Of a stretch of DNA of 64,000 nucleotides, positions 9,099 to 17,175 are shown in pieces. Numbering within the stretch: the stretch's first letter is position 1; each line of letters opens with the position of its first letter. Made by a program: the position numbers and the translations under genes. Source of the stretch: Mycolicibacterium austroafricanum. Lineage in GTDB: Bacteria > Actinomycetota > Actinomycetes > Mycobacteriales > Mycobacteriaceae. Under the pieces are notes generated by a model. It saw nothing but the letters and a program-made list of their open reading frames with translations, had not been told where the DNA came from and searched no databases. The stretch is from assembly GCF_902705885.1 (NCBI RefSeq), contig NZ_CACSIP010000012.1, positions 271,255-335,254 of the forward strand, in the 5' to 3' direction.

Positions 9099-9718
9099 CT
9101 ACACGACTGCCCGACAGCTACTTCGACCGTATGTACGCGGAATCGGCGGATCCGTGGCACCTGCAGGCGCGCTGGTACGAACAGCGCAAGTACGCGATCA
9201 CCACCGCGTTGTTGCCCTATCCGCGCTACCGGCACGCGTTCGAGCCGGGCTGCTCGGTCGGCGTGCTCACCGAGAAGCTGCTCGACCGGTGTGACCATGT
9301 GACCAGCACCGACATCAGTGTCGGCGCGTTGGACGCCACCCATCGGCGGCTGCTGGCGCGCGGCATGCGGGATCGGGTGACGTTGTTGCGCGGCTCGCTC
9401 GACCAGCCCTGGCCCGCCGGACCTTTTGATCTCGTGGTGCTGTCGGAGCTGTGCTACTACCTGCAGCCCGAGTTGCTGCGGGAGGTGCTCGACCGGGAGG
9501 TGCCGCGGCTCGGTCCGGCCGCGACGGTGGTCGCGGCACACTGGCGCCACCGGGTGCAGGAGTATCCGATGGCCGGGGACCGGGCCAACGACATCATCGG
9601 CGCGACGCCGGGTCTGCATCACCTCGGGGTGTATCGGGATGCCGACGTGGTGATCGATGTGTTCGACAGAGGCGGGGGAGCGTCGGTCGCATCACGCACC
9701 GCGGTCCCCGGTGCCTAG
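9095..9718 (+). CDS. SAM-dependent methyltransferase, NodS-like
   Basis: Class I methyltransferase. The sequence SYFDRMYAESADPW and the SAM loop FEPGCSVGVLTEKL are typical of the nodulation protein S (NodS) group of N-methyltransferases. The first standard start is ATG 9131, but that would remove the conserved LPDSYFDR residues. A CTG at 9095-9097, overlapping the PIG-L TGA as CTGA, restores them and mirrors the GTGA overlaps of the three preceding junctions, giving 207 residues. I therefore place the start at the non-standard CTG, with 9131 as fallback. Fused PIG-L/methyltransferase proteins are known to me from other bacteria, supporting a shared pathway. The stop overlaps the convergent sigma gene (shared CTAG). 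Confidence 0.82.
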   Translation: MTTRLPDSYFDRMYAESADPWHLQARWYEQRKYAITTALLPYPRYRHAFEPGCSVGVLTEKLLDRCDHVTSTDISVGALDATHRRLLARGMRDRVTLLRGSLDQPWPAGPFDLVVLSELCYYLQPELLREVLDREVPRLGPAATVVAAHWRHRVQEYPMAGDRANDIIGATPGLHHLGVYRDADVVIDVFDRGGGASVASRTAVPGA

Positions 9719-10977
9719 CCACCTCTGGCTCGAGAAGCTTTGGTCTGCAACACTTCGCGCTCGCGGTCGTTGGCGGCCAGTGCGGCCGCGCGGTCGAACT
9801 GGACTGCCGCGTCGGCGGTGCGGCCGAGTCGCGACAGCAGTTCTCCGCGCACGCTCGGCAGCAGATGGGATCCGTCGAGACCTTCGATCCGGTCGAGGAT
9901 TCCCAGTGCCCGTGACGGTCCCGTCTGGGGGTCGGCCATGGCCACGGCGATGGCCCGATTGAGTTCGACCACCGGAGACGGAGCGAGCGCCAGCAGTGCG
10001 TCGTAGAGGGCGACGATGCGCGGCCAGTCGGTGTCGCCGGCGGTCGGTGCGACTGCGTGACATTCGGCGAGTGCGGCCTGCAACGTGTAGTAACCCCAAC
10101 CGATCTGATTGCGCGCCAGCGCATCAGAGGCCCGCTGCAGCGCACGCACGCCACGCTGGATCTGAGCACGGTCCCACCTGGCGCGGTTCTGCTCCTCGAG
10201 GAGAATCGGTGTGCCGTCGGCGTCGGTGCGGGCTCCCAGGCGTGAGGACTGGAACTCCATCAGCGCGACCAGCCCGTGGACCTCGGCTTCGTCGGGGGCC
10301 AACGCCGCCAGCACTCGGCCTAGACGCAGTGCCTCGCTGCACAATTCGCCGCGGACCCAGCGCTGTCCGGCGGAGGCGGCATACCCCTCGTTGAAGATCA
10401 GGTAGATGACGTTGAGGACCGAGGACAACCGCTGCGGGTGCTCCGAGCGGCCCGGAACCTCGAACGGCACCCCGGCAAGCGCCTTCTTGGCCCGGACGAT
10501 GCGTTGGGCGATCGTGGCCCGCGGGGTGAGGAACGCCTTGGCGATCTCGTCGGTGGTCAGGCCGCCGACCACCCGCAGGGTCAGCGCGATCTGGTTCTCC
10601 CTGGACAGCGTCGGGTGGGCGGACATGAAGATCAGCAGCAGCACGTCGTCGTCGATGCGGTCGGGGTCCCAGGTGTCGTCGACGTGATTCTCCAGCTCGC
10701 GGGCCAGCACGGCGTACTTCGCGTCGAGGGTGTCCTGCCTGCGCCAGTGGTCGACGGCCTTGCGTTTGGCGACGGTGGTCAGCCACGCGCCGGGATTGCG
10801 GGGGACCCCGGTGCCCGGCCACTGGGTCAGGGCGTCGACCAGGGCTTCCTGGGCGAGGTCCTCGGCCAGGCCGATGTCCCCGACCGTGCGGGTCAGGGTG
10901 GCGACGATCTTCGCGGCCTCGATGCGCCACACCGCATCGACGGTCTGTCGCAGGTCGGCGGCGTCCACGTTCCCCAT
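9715..10977 (-). CDS. ECF sigma factor with C-terminal TPR-like/DUF6596 extension (ECF42 type)
   Basis: From ATG 10977 the protein has 420 residues. Region 2 (LAEDLAQEALVDALTQWP, AWLTTVAKRKAVDHWRR) and region 4 (TLRVVGGLTTDEIAKAFL, ATIAQRIVRAKK) are followed by a ~230-residue helical extension (LNVIYLIFNEGYAAS, ALYDALLALAPSPVVELNRAIA) typical of ECF42. It directs RNA polymerase to a small regulon. Members usually lie beside a DGPF (YCII) gene; the nearest here is ~3.7 kb away at 14644, and a second complete pair is at 30732-32305. No anti-sigma gene is seen. It may be co-transcribed with the upstream transporter (68 bp gap). The open frame continues upstream into transporter antisense, which I discount. 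Confidence 0.93.
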   Translation of the reverse strand: MGNVDAADLRQTVDAVWRIEAAKIVATLTRTVGDIGLAEDLAQEALVDALTQWPGTGVPRNPGAWLTTVAKRKAVDHWRRQDTLDAKYAVLARELENHVDDTWDPDRIDDDVLLLIFMSAHPTLSRENQIALTLRVVGGLTTDEIAKAFLTPRATIAQRIVRAKKALAGVPFEVPGRSEHPQRLSSVLNVIYLIFNEGYAASAGQRWVRGELCSEALRLGRVLAALAPDEAEVHGLVALMEFQSSRLGARTDADGTPILLEEQNRARWDRAQIQRGVRALQRASDALARNQIGWGYYTLQAALAECHAVAPTAGDTDWPRIVALYDALLALAPSPVVELNRAIAVAMADPQTGPSRALGILDRIEGLDGSHLLPSVRGELLSRLGRTADAAVQFDRAAALAANDREREVLQTKASRARGG

Positions 10978-11045
10978 TATTTCCCGGAGCTCAGCGCCCG
11001 AGCACCGGCGAGGCGGGGATCGAAGCGGGCGGCTACCGGTTCGGC

Positions 11046-12266
11046 TCAGACGTAGCGGGCGCGGCCCGCCAGGGCGCCCGCCACGATCTGTACGGCGTAG
11101 ACCACCAGGAACATCGTCCACGGAACCGTCCAGCCGTGGGACATGTCGTGGAGCAGGCCGAACAGAAACGGACCGGTGCCCGCGAGGAGGTAGCCGAATC
11201 CCTGCGCCATGCCCGACAGTTGCGCGGTGTCCTCGGAGGTGCGGGCACGCAGCGCGATCACCGCGAGCGCCATCGCGAACGCGCCCATGCCGACGCCGAT
11301 CAGCACGCTCCAGAGGACCGGTTGTGCGGCCGGCGCCACCATCAGGCCGACCGCGCCGGCGAAACCCACCACACCGAGCCCGACGATCCACCCGCTCTGG
11401 TTGGCGCTGCGGGCCGCCAGCGGGGAGATCACCAGCGCCACCGGCACCCCGATCAGCGACACCAGCCCGACGAGCAGCCCGGCGTGCAGCTTGCCGATCC
11501 CGTTGTCGATGAACACCTGCGGCAGCCAACCCATCACGATGTAGGCCATGAACGCCTGGCAGCCGAAGAACAGCGTGACCGTCCAGGCGAGCGGGTTGGC
11601 CAGCAGTGAGCGCGGCCGCGCTGAAACCCTGCTCTGCTCGGCCCACGTCCCACGGTGTCGCCGGGCGGCCGGCAGCCACACCGCGAGCGCCACGAATGCC
11701 ACCACCGCCCACGTCGCGAGGGCGAGGCGCCAGCCGCCGAGGGGGTCCTCCAGTCCGGGTGTCACGGCTGAGCCGAGCGCACCGCCGCCCTGCAGCGCGG
11801 CGGTGTAGATGCCGGTCATCAGGCCGACCCGGGCCGGGAACGAACCTTTGATGACGACGGGGATCAGCACGTTGATCAGCGCGATGCCGGCGCACGCGAC
11901 GAGGGTGGCGCCGATGACGACGTGCGGTCCGTCGACCACCCGCGCCGCCAGACCGACGGTCAGCGCGAGCATGGCCGCCGAGATGGTGCGCCCGAGACCG
12001 AACCTCGAGGACAACCGCGGCGCAGCCAGACCGGCGGCCGCGAAGCACAACGCGGGCAGGGTGGTCAGCAACCCCGCCCAGGTGGCGGATACCGCGAGGT
12101 CGGTGCGCATCTCGCCGAGCAGTGGGGCCACGCTGGTGACGGCGGGTCGTAGGTTGAGGGCGGTCAGGACGACCGCCACCGCCAGCAGCGCTCCGCCGGC
12201 GACCGTGGGAACGCCGTCCCGGCCGTCGGCTGCGGGTGGGTGGATCTCCGGCGGGGTACTGCGCAC
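11046..12266 (-). CDS. MFS transporter, CynX/NimT (cyanate/nitroimidazole) family
   Basis: A 406-residue inner-membrane protein with about 12 hydrophobic helices. The sequence ALNLRPAVTSVAPLL near residue 37 is the signature of the CynX/NimT branch of the major facilitator superfamily. Its substrate is unknown; relatives move cyanate or 2-nitroimidazoles. The gene is divergent from a GntR/FCD regulator at 12314, with 47 bp between starts, so local regulation of export or uptake by that regulator is likely. Confidence 0.9.
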   Translation of the reverse strand: MRSTPPEIHPPAADGRDGVPTVAGGALLAVAVVLTALNLRPAVTSVAPLLGEMRTDLAVSATWAGLLTTLPALCFAAAGLAAPRLSSRFGLGRTISAAMLALTVGLAARVVDGPHVVIGATLVACAGIALINVLIPVVIKGSFPARVGLMTGIYTAALQGGGALGSAVTPGLEDPLGGWRLALATWAVVAFVALAVWLPAARRHRGTWAEQSRVSARPRSLLANPLAWTVTLFFGCQAFMAYIVMGWLPQVFIDNGIGKLHAGLLVGLVSLIGVPVALVISPLAARSANQSGWIVGLGVVGFAGAVGLMVAPAAQPVLWSVLIGVGMGAFAMALAVIALRARTSEDTAQLSGMAQGFGYLLAGTGPFLFGLLHDMSHGWTVPWTMFLVVYAVQIVAGALAGRARYV

Positions 12267-12282
12267 CCCGCTACACTGCCAT

Positions 12283-12309
12283 ACATCCCATGATTGGTTG
12301 AAAGGATGT
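12283..12309. promoter_or_regulatory. Candidate operator in the transporter/GntR divergent region
   Basis: ACATCC (12283-12288) and GGATGT (12304-12309) form a perfect 6-bp inverted repeat with a 15-bp spacer. It is centred between the divergent starts at 12266 and 12314. It could be the binding site of the adjacent GntR/FCD protein. The spacer is longer than usual for FadR/FCD operators, so the assignment is tentative. Confidence 0.35.
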
Positions 12310-12313
12310 CTTT

Positions 12314-12979
12314 GTGCCGTTGAGCACTGCGCGGCGCGCCGGCCTGGTCGAGCAGGTCATCGACCAGCTTCGCCATGCGGTGTCGGCCGGTGAATGGCCG
12401 GTGGGTCAGCGCATCCCCAACGAGGCGGTGCTCGTGGAGTCGCTGGGGGTGGGACGAAACACCGTGCGCGAGGCGGTCCGCGCCCTGGCCCACGCCGGAA
12501 TCCTCGAGGTCCGGCAGGGGGACGGCACCTATGTCCGGGCGACCAGTGAGGTGTCGGGGGCGCTGCGCCGACTCTGCGGCGCCGAGCTTCGCGACGTCCT
12601 CCAGGTGCGCCGCGGGCTGGAGGTCGAAGCGGCGCGCCTGGCGGCCGCCCAACGCACCGAGGCCGACCTGTCCGAGCTTCGAGCGTTGCTGGCCCGCCGC
12701 GACGGGTACCAGGCCGGAGGGGACACCGACGAGTTCGCGCGCGCTGACGCGGAGTTCCATCTCGCCGTGGTGCGAAGCTCACACAACCCGATGCTCACCG
12801 AGCTGTACCGCGGCCTGATCGAGGCCATCACGGCCAGCGTCGCGACCACCCACGAGAAGCCGGTGGAGATCGTCGATCACGCAGTGCTGCTCGAGCACAT
12901 CGCCGCCGGCGATGTGGAGCGGGCGGCGCTGACGGCGGCTGCGCTGCTCGACGGCATCCTCACCGCCCTGGACGGCTAA
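12314..12979 (+). CDS. GntR-family regulator with FCD domain (FadR subfamily)
   Basis: GTG 12314 gives 221 residues. The N-terminal winged helix reads GQRIPNEAVLVESLGVGRNT and VREAVRALAHAGILEVRQG. Residues ~75-215 form the all-helical FCD effector domain, with FARADAEFHLAVVRSSHNPM containing typical metal-ligand positions (Asp, His). It is a small-molecule-responsive repressor, most plausibly of the divergent CynX/NimT-type transporter and itself. An ATG at 12306 is out of frame and leads to an immediate stop. The stop codon overlaps that of convergent fadD8 (CTAA). Confidence 0.92.
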   Translation: MPLSTARRAGLVEQVIDQLRHAVSAGEWPVGQRIPNEAVLVESLGVGRNTVREAVRALAHAGILEVRQGDGTYVRATSEVSGALRRLCGAELRDVLQVRRGLEVEAARLAAAQRTEADLSELRALLARRDGYQAGGDTDEFARADAEFHLAVVRSSHNPMLTELYRGLIEAITASVATTHEKPVEIVDHAVLLEHIAAGDVERAALTAAALLDGILTALDG

Positions 12980-14583
12980 CCGACAGCCCGGCCCGAACTC
13001 TCCCAGAACTGCGCCCGCACCGCCTTCTTGTCCGGCTTGCCCAGCGCGGTGACCGGCACCGACTCGACGACGATGACCTGCTTGGGCACGTGCACCGACC
13101 CCTTGCGCTCCTTCACCGACGCCTGGATCTCGGCGGTCATGGCCGCGACGGTGGCGTCGTCGGATTCGATGTCGGGTCGCAGCACCACCACGGCCGTCAC
13201 CGCCTCGCCCCACTTCTCGTCGGGGGTGCCGATCACGCATACCTGGGCGACCGAAGGATGTTCGGCCACCACGTCTTCCACCTCACGCGGGAACACGTTG
13301 AAACCACCGGTGACGATCATGTCCTTGGTGCGGTCGACGATGAAGTAGAAACCGTCGGAGTCTTCGCGGGCCAGGTCGCCGGTACGCATCCAGCCGTCAC
13401 GGAAGGTGTCGGCGGTGGCATCGGGAAGGTTCCAGTACCCCCCGGCGAGCAGCGGTCCCGATACGCAGATCTCACCGACCTCACCTTGCGGAACCGGCTG
13501 ACCGTCCTCGCCCAGCAGCGCCACCCGCGCGAACAGCGTCGGGCGCCCGCACGAGGTCAGTCGCTTCTCGTCGTGGTCCTTCTTGGACAGGTAGGTGATC
13601 ACCATCGGCGCCTCGGACTGGCCGTAGTACTGCGCGAAGATCGGCCCGAACCGACGGATCGCCTCGGCCAACCGCACCGGGTTCATCGCCGAGGCGCCGT
13701 AGTAGACGGTCTCCAGCGACGACAGATCCCGGGTGTGGCTGTCGGGGTGGTCCATCAGCGCGTAGATCATCGACGGCACCAGCATGGTCGCGGTGATCTT
13801 CTGCTCCTCAATCACCCGCAGCACCTCGGCCGGGTCGAACTTCGTCAACACGATCAGTTCGCCGCCCTTGACGATGACCGGGGTGAAGAACGCCGCACCG
13901 GCGTGGGAGAGCGGTGTGCACATCAGAAAGCGCGGGTTCTCCGGCCACTCCCACTCCGCCAACTGCACCGTGGTCATCGTGGTGATCGACTGCGTCGTCC
14001 CGATGACACCCTTGGGCTTGCCGGTGGTGCCGCCGGTGTAGGTGAGCCCACCGATGTGATCGGGCGGGAGGTCGGCGGCAACCAGAGGCTTGGCCGGGTA
14101 CTTGGCCGCTTCGGCGTTCAGGTCGATGGCCTTGACACCGCTGTCGGCGAGTTCGGCGGGCACCGGGCCGATCGTCAGGATCTGCTCGAGCGAGGGCACC
14201 TTCTGCATCAGGCCGAGCGCGCGCTCGACGAACATCGGGTTGGGGTCGATGATCAGCGAGGTCACCTCGGCGTCGGAGAGCACATAGGCGTGGTCGTCGA
14301 GCGAGCCGAGAGGATGTAGCGCGGTGCGCCGGTAACCCTGGGACTGGCCGGCGCCGATGATCATCAGCACCTCAGGGCGGTTGAGGGAGAGCAGACCGAC
14401 CGCCGCTCCGGTCCCGGCGCCCACCGCTTCGAAGGCCTGGATGTACTGGCTGATCCGGTCGGCGAGCTCGCCGCCGGTCATCGTGGTGTCTCCGAGGAAC
14501 AACACCGGCCGGTCCTTGTGGCGTTTGAGCGCACCCACTGTGAGGTGGCCGGAGTGCAGGGGATGGCGCAGCAAGTCACTCAT
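12976..14583 (-). CDS. fadD8: Acyl-CoA synthetase FadD8
   Basis: From ATG 14583 (Met-Ser-Asp-Leu-Leu-Arg) the enzyme has 535 residues, and it follows M. tuberculosis FadD8 closely by recall. The adenylation motif TYTGGTTGKPKG is near residue 185, YYGQSEAPMV near 320, GYWNLPDATADTF near 385, DRTKDMIVTGGFNVFP near 420, and the terminal catalytic lysine is in LGKPDKKAVR. It activates a fatty acid to its CoA ester; the natural substrate is not established. The frame extends to 14619, but the extra residues are not family-like. A DGPF protein gene lies 60 bp upstream on the same strand. Confidence 0.95.
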   Translation of the reverse strand: MSDLLRHPLHSGHLTVGALKRHKDRPVLFLGDTTMTGGELADRISQYIQAFEAVGAGTGAAVGLLSLNRPEVLMIIGAGQSQGYRRTALHPLGSLDDHAYVLSDAEVTSLIIDPNPMFVERALGLMQKVPSLEQILTIGPVPAELADSGVKAIDLNAEAAKYPAKPLVAADLPPDHIGGLTYTGGTTGKPKGVIGTTQSITTMTTVQLAEWEWPENPRFLMCTPLSHAGAAFFTPVIVKGGELIVLTKFDPAEVLRVIEEQKITATMLVPSMIYALMDHPDSHTRDLSSLETVYYGASAMNPVRLAEAIRRFGPIFAQYYGQSEAPMVITYLSKKDHDEKRLTSCGRPTLFARVALLGEDGQPVPQGEVGEICVSGPLLAGGYWNLPDATADTFRDGWMRTGDLAREDSDGFYFIVDRTKDMIVTGGFNVFPREVEDVVAEHPSVAQVCVIGTPDEKWGEAVTAVVVLRPDIESDDATVAAMTAEIQASVKERKGSVHVPKQVIVVESVPVTALGKPDKKAVRAQFWESSGRAVG

Positions 14584-14643
14584 GGGGACCAGACTAGAAC
14601 GTGTTCCAATTGCAGTCACAGGGTCTGCGCCATTTCCGCCGGA

Positions 14644-15063
14644 CTACTGCCAGACGCCCTCTTTCTTCCACTTCAGTTCCTTCTGGACCCATTCGTTGTC
14701 CTGCGGGAACTCCTCGGTCTCGGTGACGCGTCGCACCTCCAGCCGGGCGCCCGGGCCCAGCGGGCACTTGCGCGCCCACTGCTTGGCCTCCTCGATCGAC
14801 GACACCCCGAGCATCCAGAAACCGTTGAACAACTCCTTGGCCTCGGTGTACGGGCCGTCGGTCACCACCGGGGTGTCGGAGTCGAAGTCGACGACGAAAC
14901 CGTCCTCCGGCCCGGCGAGTCCCTCACCGGCGAGCAACACCCCGGCCTTGATGAGCTCTTCGTTGTAGCGGCCCATCGCCTCGATCACGTCGTTGAAGTC
15001 GACGTTCTCCATCGCCTTCTCGGCCTCCGGGGTCGACCGCAGGATCAGCATGTAACGAGTCAT
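14644..15063 (-). CDS. YCII-related (DGPF) domain protein
   Basis: From ATG 15063 the protein has 139 residues. A strong AAGGAGAG Shine-Dalgarno sequence lies upstream of the start. It is a small dimeric alpha/beta-barrel protein of the YCII/DGPF family: MTRYMLILRST at the start and the hallmark VTDGPYTEAKELFNGF near residue 75. Its biochemical role is unsettled; family members are typically encoded beside ECF42 sigma factors. Here fadD8 follows and the sigma gene at 9715-10977 lies 3.7 kb away, so the usual pair appears to have been separated. A second DGPF gene is at 31955. Confidence 0.92.
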   Translation of the reverse strand: MTRYMLILRSTPEAEKAMENVDFNDVIEAMGRYNEELIKAGVLLAGEGLAGPEDGFVVDFDSDTPVVTDGPYTEAKELFNGFWMLGVSSIEEAKQWARKCPLGPGARLEVRRVTETEEFPQDNEWVQKELKWKKEGVWQ

Positions 15064-15430
15064 CAGTTCTCTCCTTCGTTCTCGGGAAGGCTCGTCCAGT
15101 CTTGTTCGGGCGGCCCTCACACACACGTCGATCAGCGAGACCGGAAATCGACACCAACGAGGAAATTTTCTTCAGGAGCCCGGGAATCGGCTCGGTACAC
15201 GTCCCCCAACGCAACCAGCCCTTGCGGGCAGCCACGCTGCCGCATGGATTCCGGGAAACGGTTCCGACCCAAAATGTTAACGTGCATACTTTGACGACGG
15301 GCGTAGGTCTGGCTCCTCAGTGGGGTGGCGAGGCGCTCGACAATCGCATCATAACTGTTGTTGTATATCGAAATCCAGCATGAACGGCGGGCGGTCAGAT
15401 CTCACGCGGCACGGAAGTCACGGATATTAA
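15064..15430. other. Intergenic region upstream of the mce operon
   Basis: This 367-bp stretch separates the divergent DGPF gene and yrbEA. No plausible coding frame or RNA gene is visible. It is less GC-rich than its surroundings in places, for example around 15165-15175 and 15350-15372. It presumably holds the promoters for both directions; a TATATC at 15364-15369 is a possible -10 box for the mce operon but has no convincing -35. I saw no strong palindrome that would mark a repressor site. Confidence 0.5.
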
Positions 15431-16315
15431 GTGAACAACGATTCGAATCATGTCGATCATCCACCTACCCGCGGAGGTCGGGCACTGGGAGGCGGTGTCG
15501 ACGAGATCGTGGGCTGGGCCGACGGTTACGTCAGGCGCCATCCGCTGGCGTCGCTGTCCACCGTCGGGGATCAGTTCGTCCTCGGGGTGCGCACGCTGCA
15601 GTACCTGCTGATCGACCTGCTGACCGGTCGCTTCCAATGGCAGGAATTCATCAAGCAAGGCGCCTTCATGGCCGGAACGGCCGTGTTGCCCACCGTGCTG
15701 GTGGCTCTCCCGATTGGCGTCACGCTGTCCATCCAGTTCGCCCTGCTGGCAGGTCAGGTGGGCGCCACGTCGCTGGCAGGCGCCGCAAGTGGGCTTGCCG
15801 TCATCCGCCAGGCAGCGTCGTTGACTGCGGCGGTCCTGATGGCCGCGGCGGTCGGATCGGCAATCACCGCGGACCTGGGATCCCGCAAGATGCGCGAGGA
15901 GACCGACGCCATGGAGGTGATGGGGGTCTCGGTGATCCGGCGGCTCGTCGTTCCCCGATTCGCCGCCGCCATCCTCATCGGCGTCGCGCTCACCGGCGTG
16001 GTCTGCTTCGTCGGCTTCCTTGCCAGCTATCTGTTCAACGTGTACTTCCAGAACGGCGCACCCGGCAGCTTCGTCGCCACCTTCGCGTCGTTCGCGACCA
16101 CCGGAGACCTGGTGGTGGCACTGGTCAAGGCTGTGATCTTCGGCGCCATCGTCGCGGTCGTCTCATGTCAGAAAGGCCTGTCGACGAAGGGCGGTCCCAC
16201 CGGGGTGGCGAACTCGGTGAACGCGGCTGTGGTCGAGTCGATTCTGGTGCTGATGATCGTCAACGTCGCGATCAGCCAGCTCTACATCATGATGTTCCCG
16301 CGGGTCGGGCTGTAG
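15431..16315 (+). CDS. yrbEA: YrbE/MlaE-type ABC permease of an mce operon, first paralogue
   Basis: GTG 15431 gives 294 residues with about five hydrophobic helices. It is an MlaE/YrbE permease subunit that, with the second YrbE, forms the inner-membrane channel of an Mce lipid importer. LVALPIGVTLSIQFALL and the conserved cytoplasmic loop GSRKMREETDAMEVMGV are family signatures; the loop contacts the ATPase, which is encoded elsewhere (MceG/Mkl in mycobacteria). It is the first gene of the operon, preceded by a 367-bp non-coding region. No clear Shine-Dalgarno sequence precedes the GTG, so the exact start is uncertain. Confidence 0.95.
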   Translation: MNNDSNHVDHPPTRGGRALGGGVDEIVGWADGYVRRHPLASLSTVGDQFVLGVRTLQYLLIDLLTGRFQWQEFIKQGAFMAGTAVLPTVLVALPIGVTLSIQFALLAGQVGATSLAGAASGLAVIRQAASLTAAVLMAAAVGSAITADLGSRKMREETDAMEVMGVSVIRRLVVPRFAAAILIGVALTGVVCFVGFLASYLFNVYFQNGAPGSFVATFASFATTGDLVVALVKAVIFGAIVAVVSCQKGLSTKGGPTGVANSVNAAVVESILVLMIVNVAISQLYIMMFPRVGL

Positions 16316-16317
16316 TG

Positions 16318-17175
16318 ATGGCGGCGTCGACGTTCTCACCCGCCGTGGTCGGCGGGCTGTTGCGGGTGTACCGGCGGGGTACGACGCCGGTCGTGCGGCT
16401 CGGTCACATGCTGGTGTTCTTCGGCCGCGCCGTGATGGGTGTTCCGGTGGTGTTGCGGCACTACCGGAGCGAGTTCACCCGGCTGCTCTCCGACGTCGCC
16501 TGGGGCAACGGCTCATTGGTGGTCGGCGGCGGAACCGCCGGGGTGGCCATCGTGCTCGGGATCACCGTCGGTGCGCTGGTCGGCATCGAGGGATACAACT
16601 TCCTGGACCTTCTGGGGCTCGGCCCAGCCACCGGTATCATCTCGTCGTTGGTGAACACCCGCGAACTCGCGCCTATCGCGGCGTCGCTGGCTTTCGCCAC
16701 CCAGGCTGGCTGCCGGTTCACCGCACAGCTGGGGTCGATGCGCATCGCCGAGGAGATCGACGCACTCGAATCCCTTGGCATCCGCCCTATCCCGTACCTG
16801 GTGACGACGCGGTTGATGGCCTCGGTGATCGCGGTGATACCCCTCTACGTCGCGTGCCTCGCGGTCAGCTACCTGACCACCCAAATTGTGGTCCAGATCA
16901 TCAGCGGCGGGTCCACGGGTTCGTACCTGCACTATTTCAGCTTGATGCTGTCCGGCCAGGACATCCTCTACTCGGTCCTCAAGACCATCATCTTCGTGTG
17001 GATCGCGTCGACGGTCCAGTGCTACTACGGCTTCTACGCCAGCGGCGGCCCAGTCGGTGTCGGCGTCGCCGCCGGCCATGCAATGCGGGCCAGTATCACC
17101 GTGGTGATCATGGTCAACATGCTGCTCACGATGGCGCTGTGGTCCATCGATGCCGGAGCGAGGTTCGGAGGCTAG
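16318..17175 (+). CDS. yrbEB: YrbE/MlaE-type ABC permease of an mce operon, second paralogue
   Basis: ATG 16318 gives 285 residues; a GTG at 16315, sharing a base with the previous stop (TAGTG), would add one. It is an integral membrane permease with the conserved loop GSMRIAEEIDALESLGI, partner of the preceding YrbE. Helices in the C-terminal part include TVVIMVNMLLTMALWS. It abuts mceA, whose ATG follows the stop directly. Together the two YrbE proteins form the membrane part of the Mce transporter. The paralogue number of this mce locus cannot be assigned from the sequence alone. Confidence 0.94.
   Translation: MAASTFSPAVVGGLLRVYRRGTTPVVRLGHMLVFFGRAVMGVPVVLRHYRSEFTRLLSDVAWGNGSLVVGGGTAGVAIVLGITVGALVGIEGYNFLDLLGLGPATGIISSLVNTRELAPIAASLAFATQAGCRFTAQLGSMRIAEEIDALESLGIRPIPYLVTTRLMASVIAVIPLYVACLAVSYLTTQIVVQIISGGSTGSYLHYFSLMLSGQDILYSVLKTIIFVWIASTVQCYYGFYASGGPVGVGVAAGHAMRASITVVIMVNMLLTMALWSIDAGARFGG

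Noticed and set aside
15364..15369. TATATC as the mce operon promoter
   Set aside because: No matching -35 element or regulator site; kept only as a remark in the intergenic entry.
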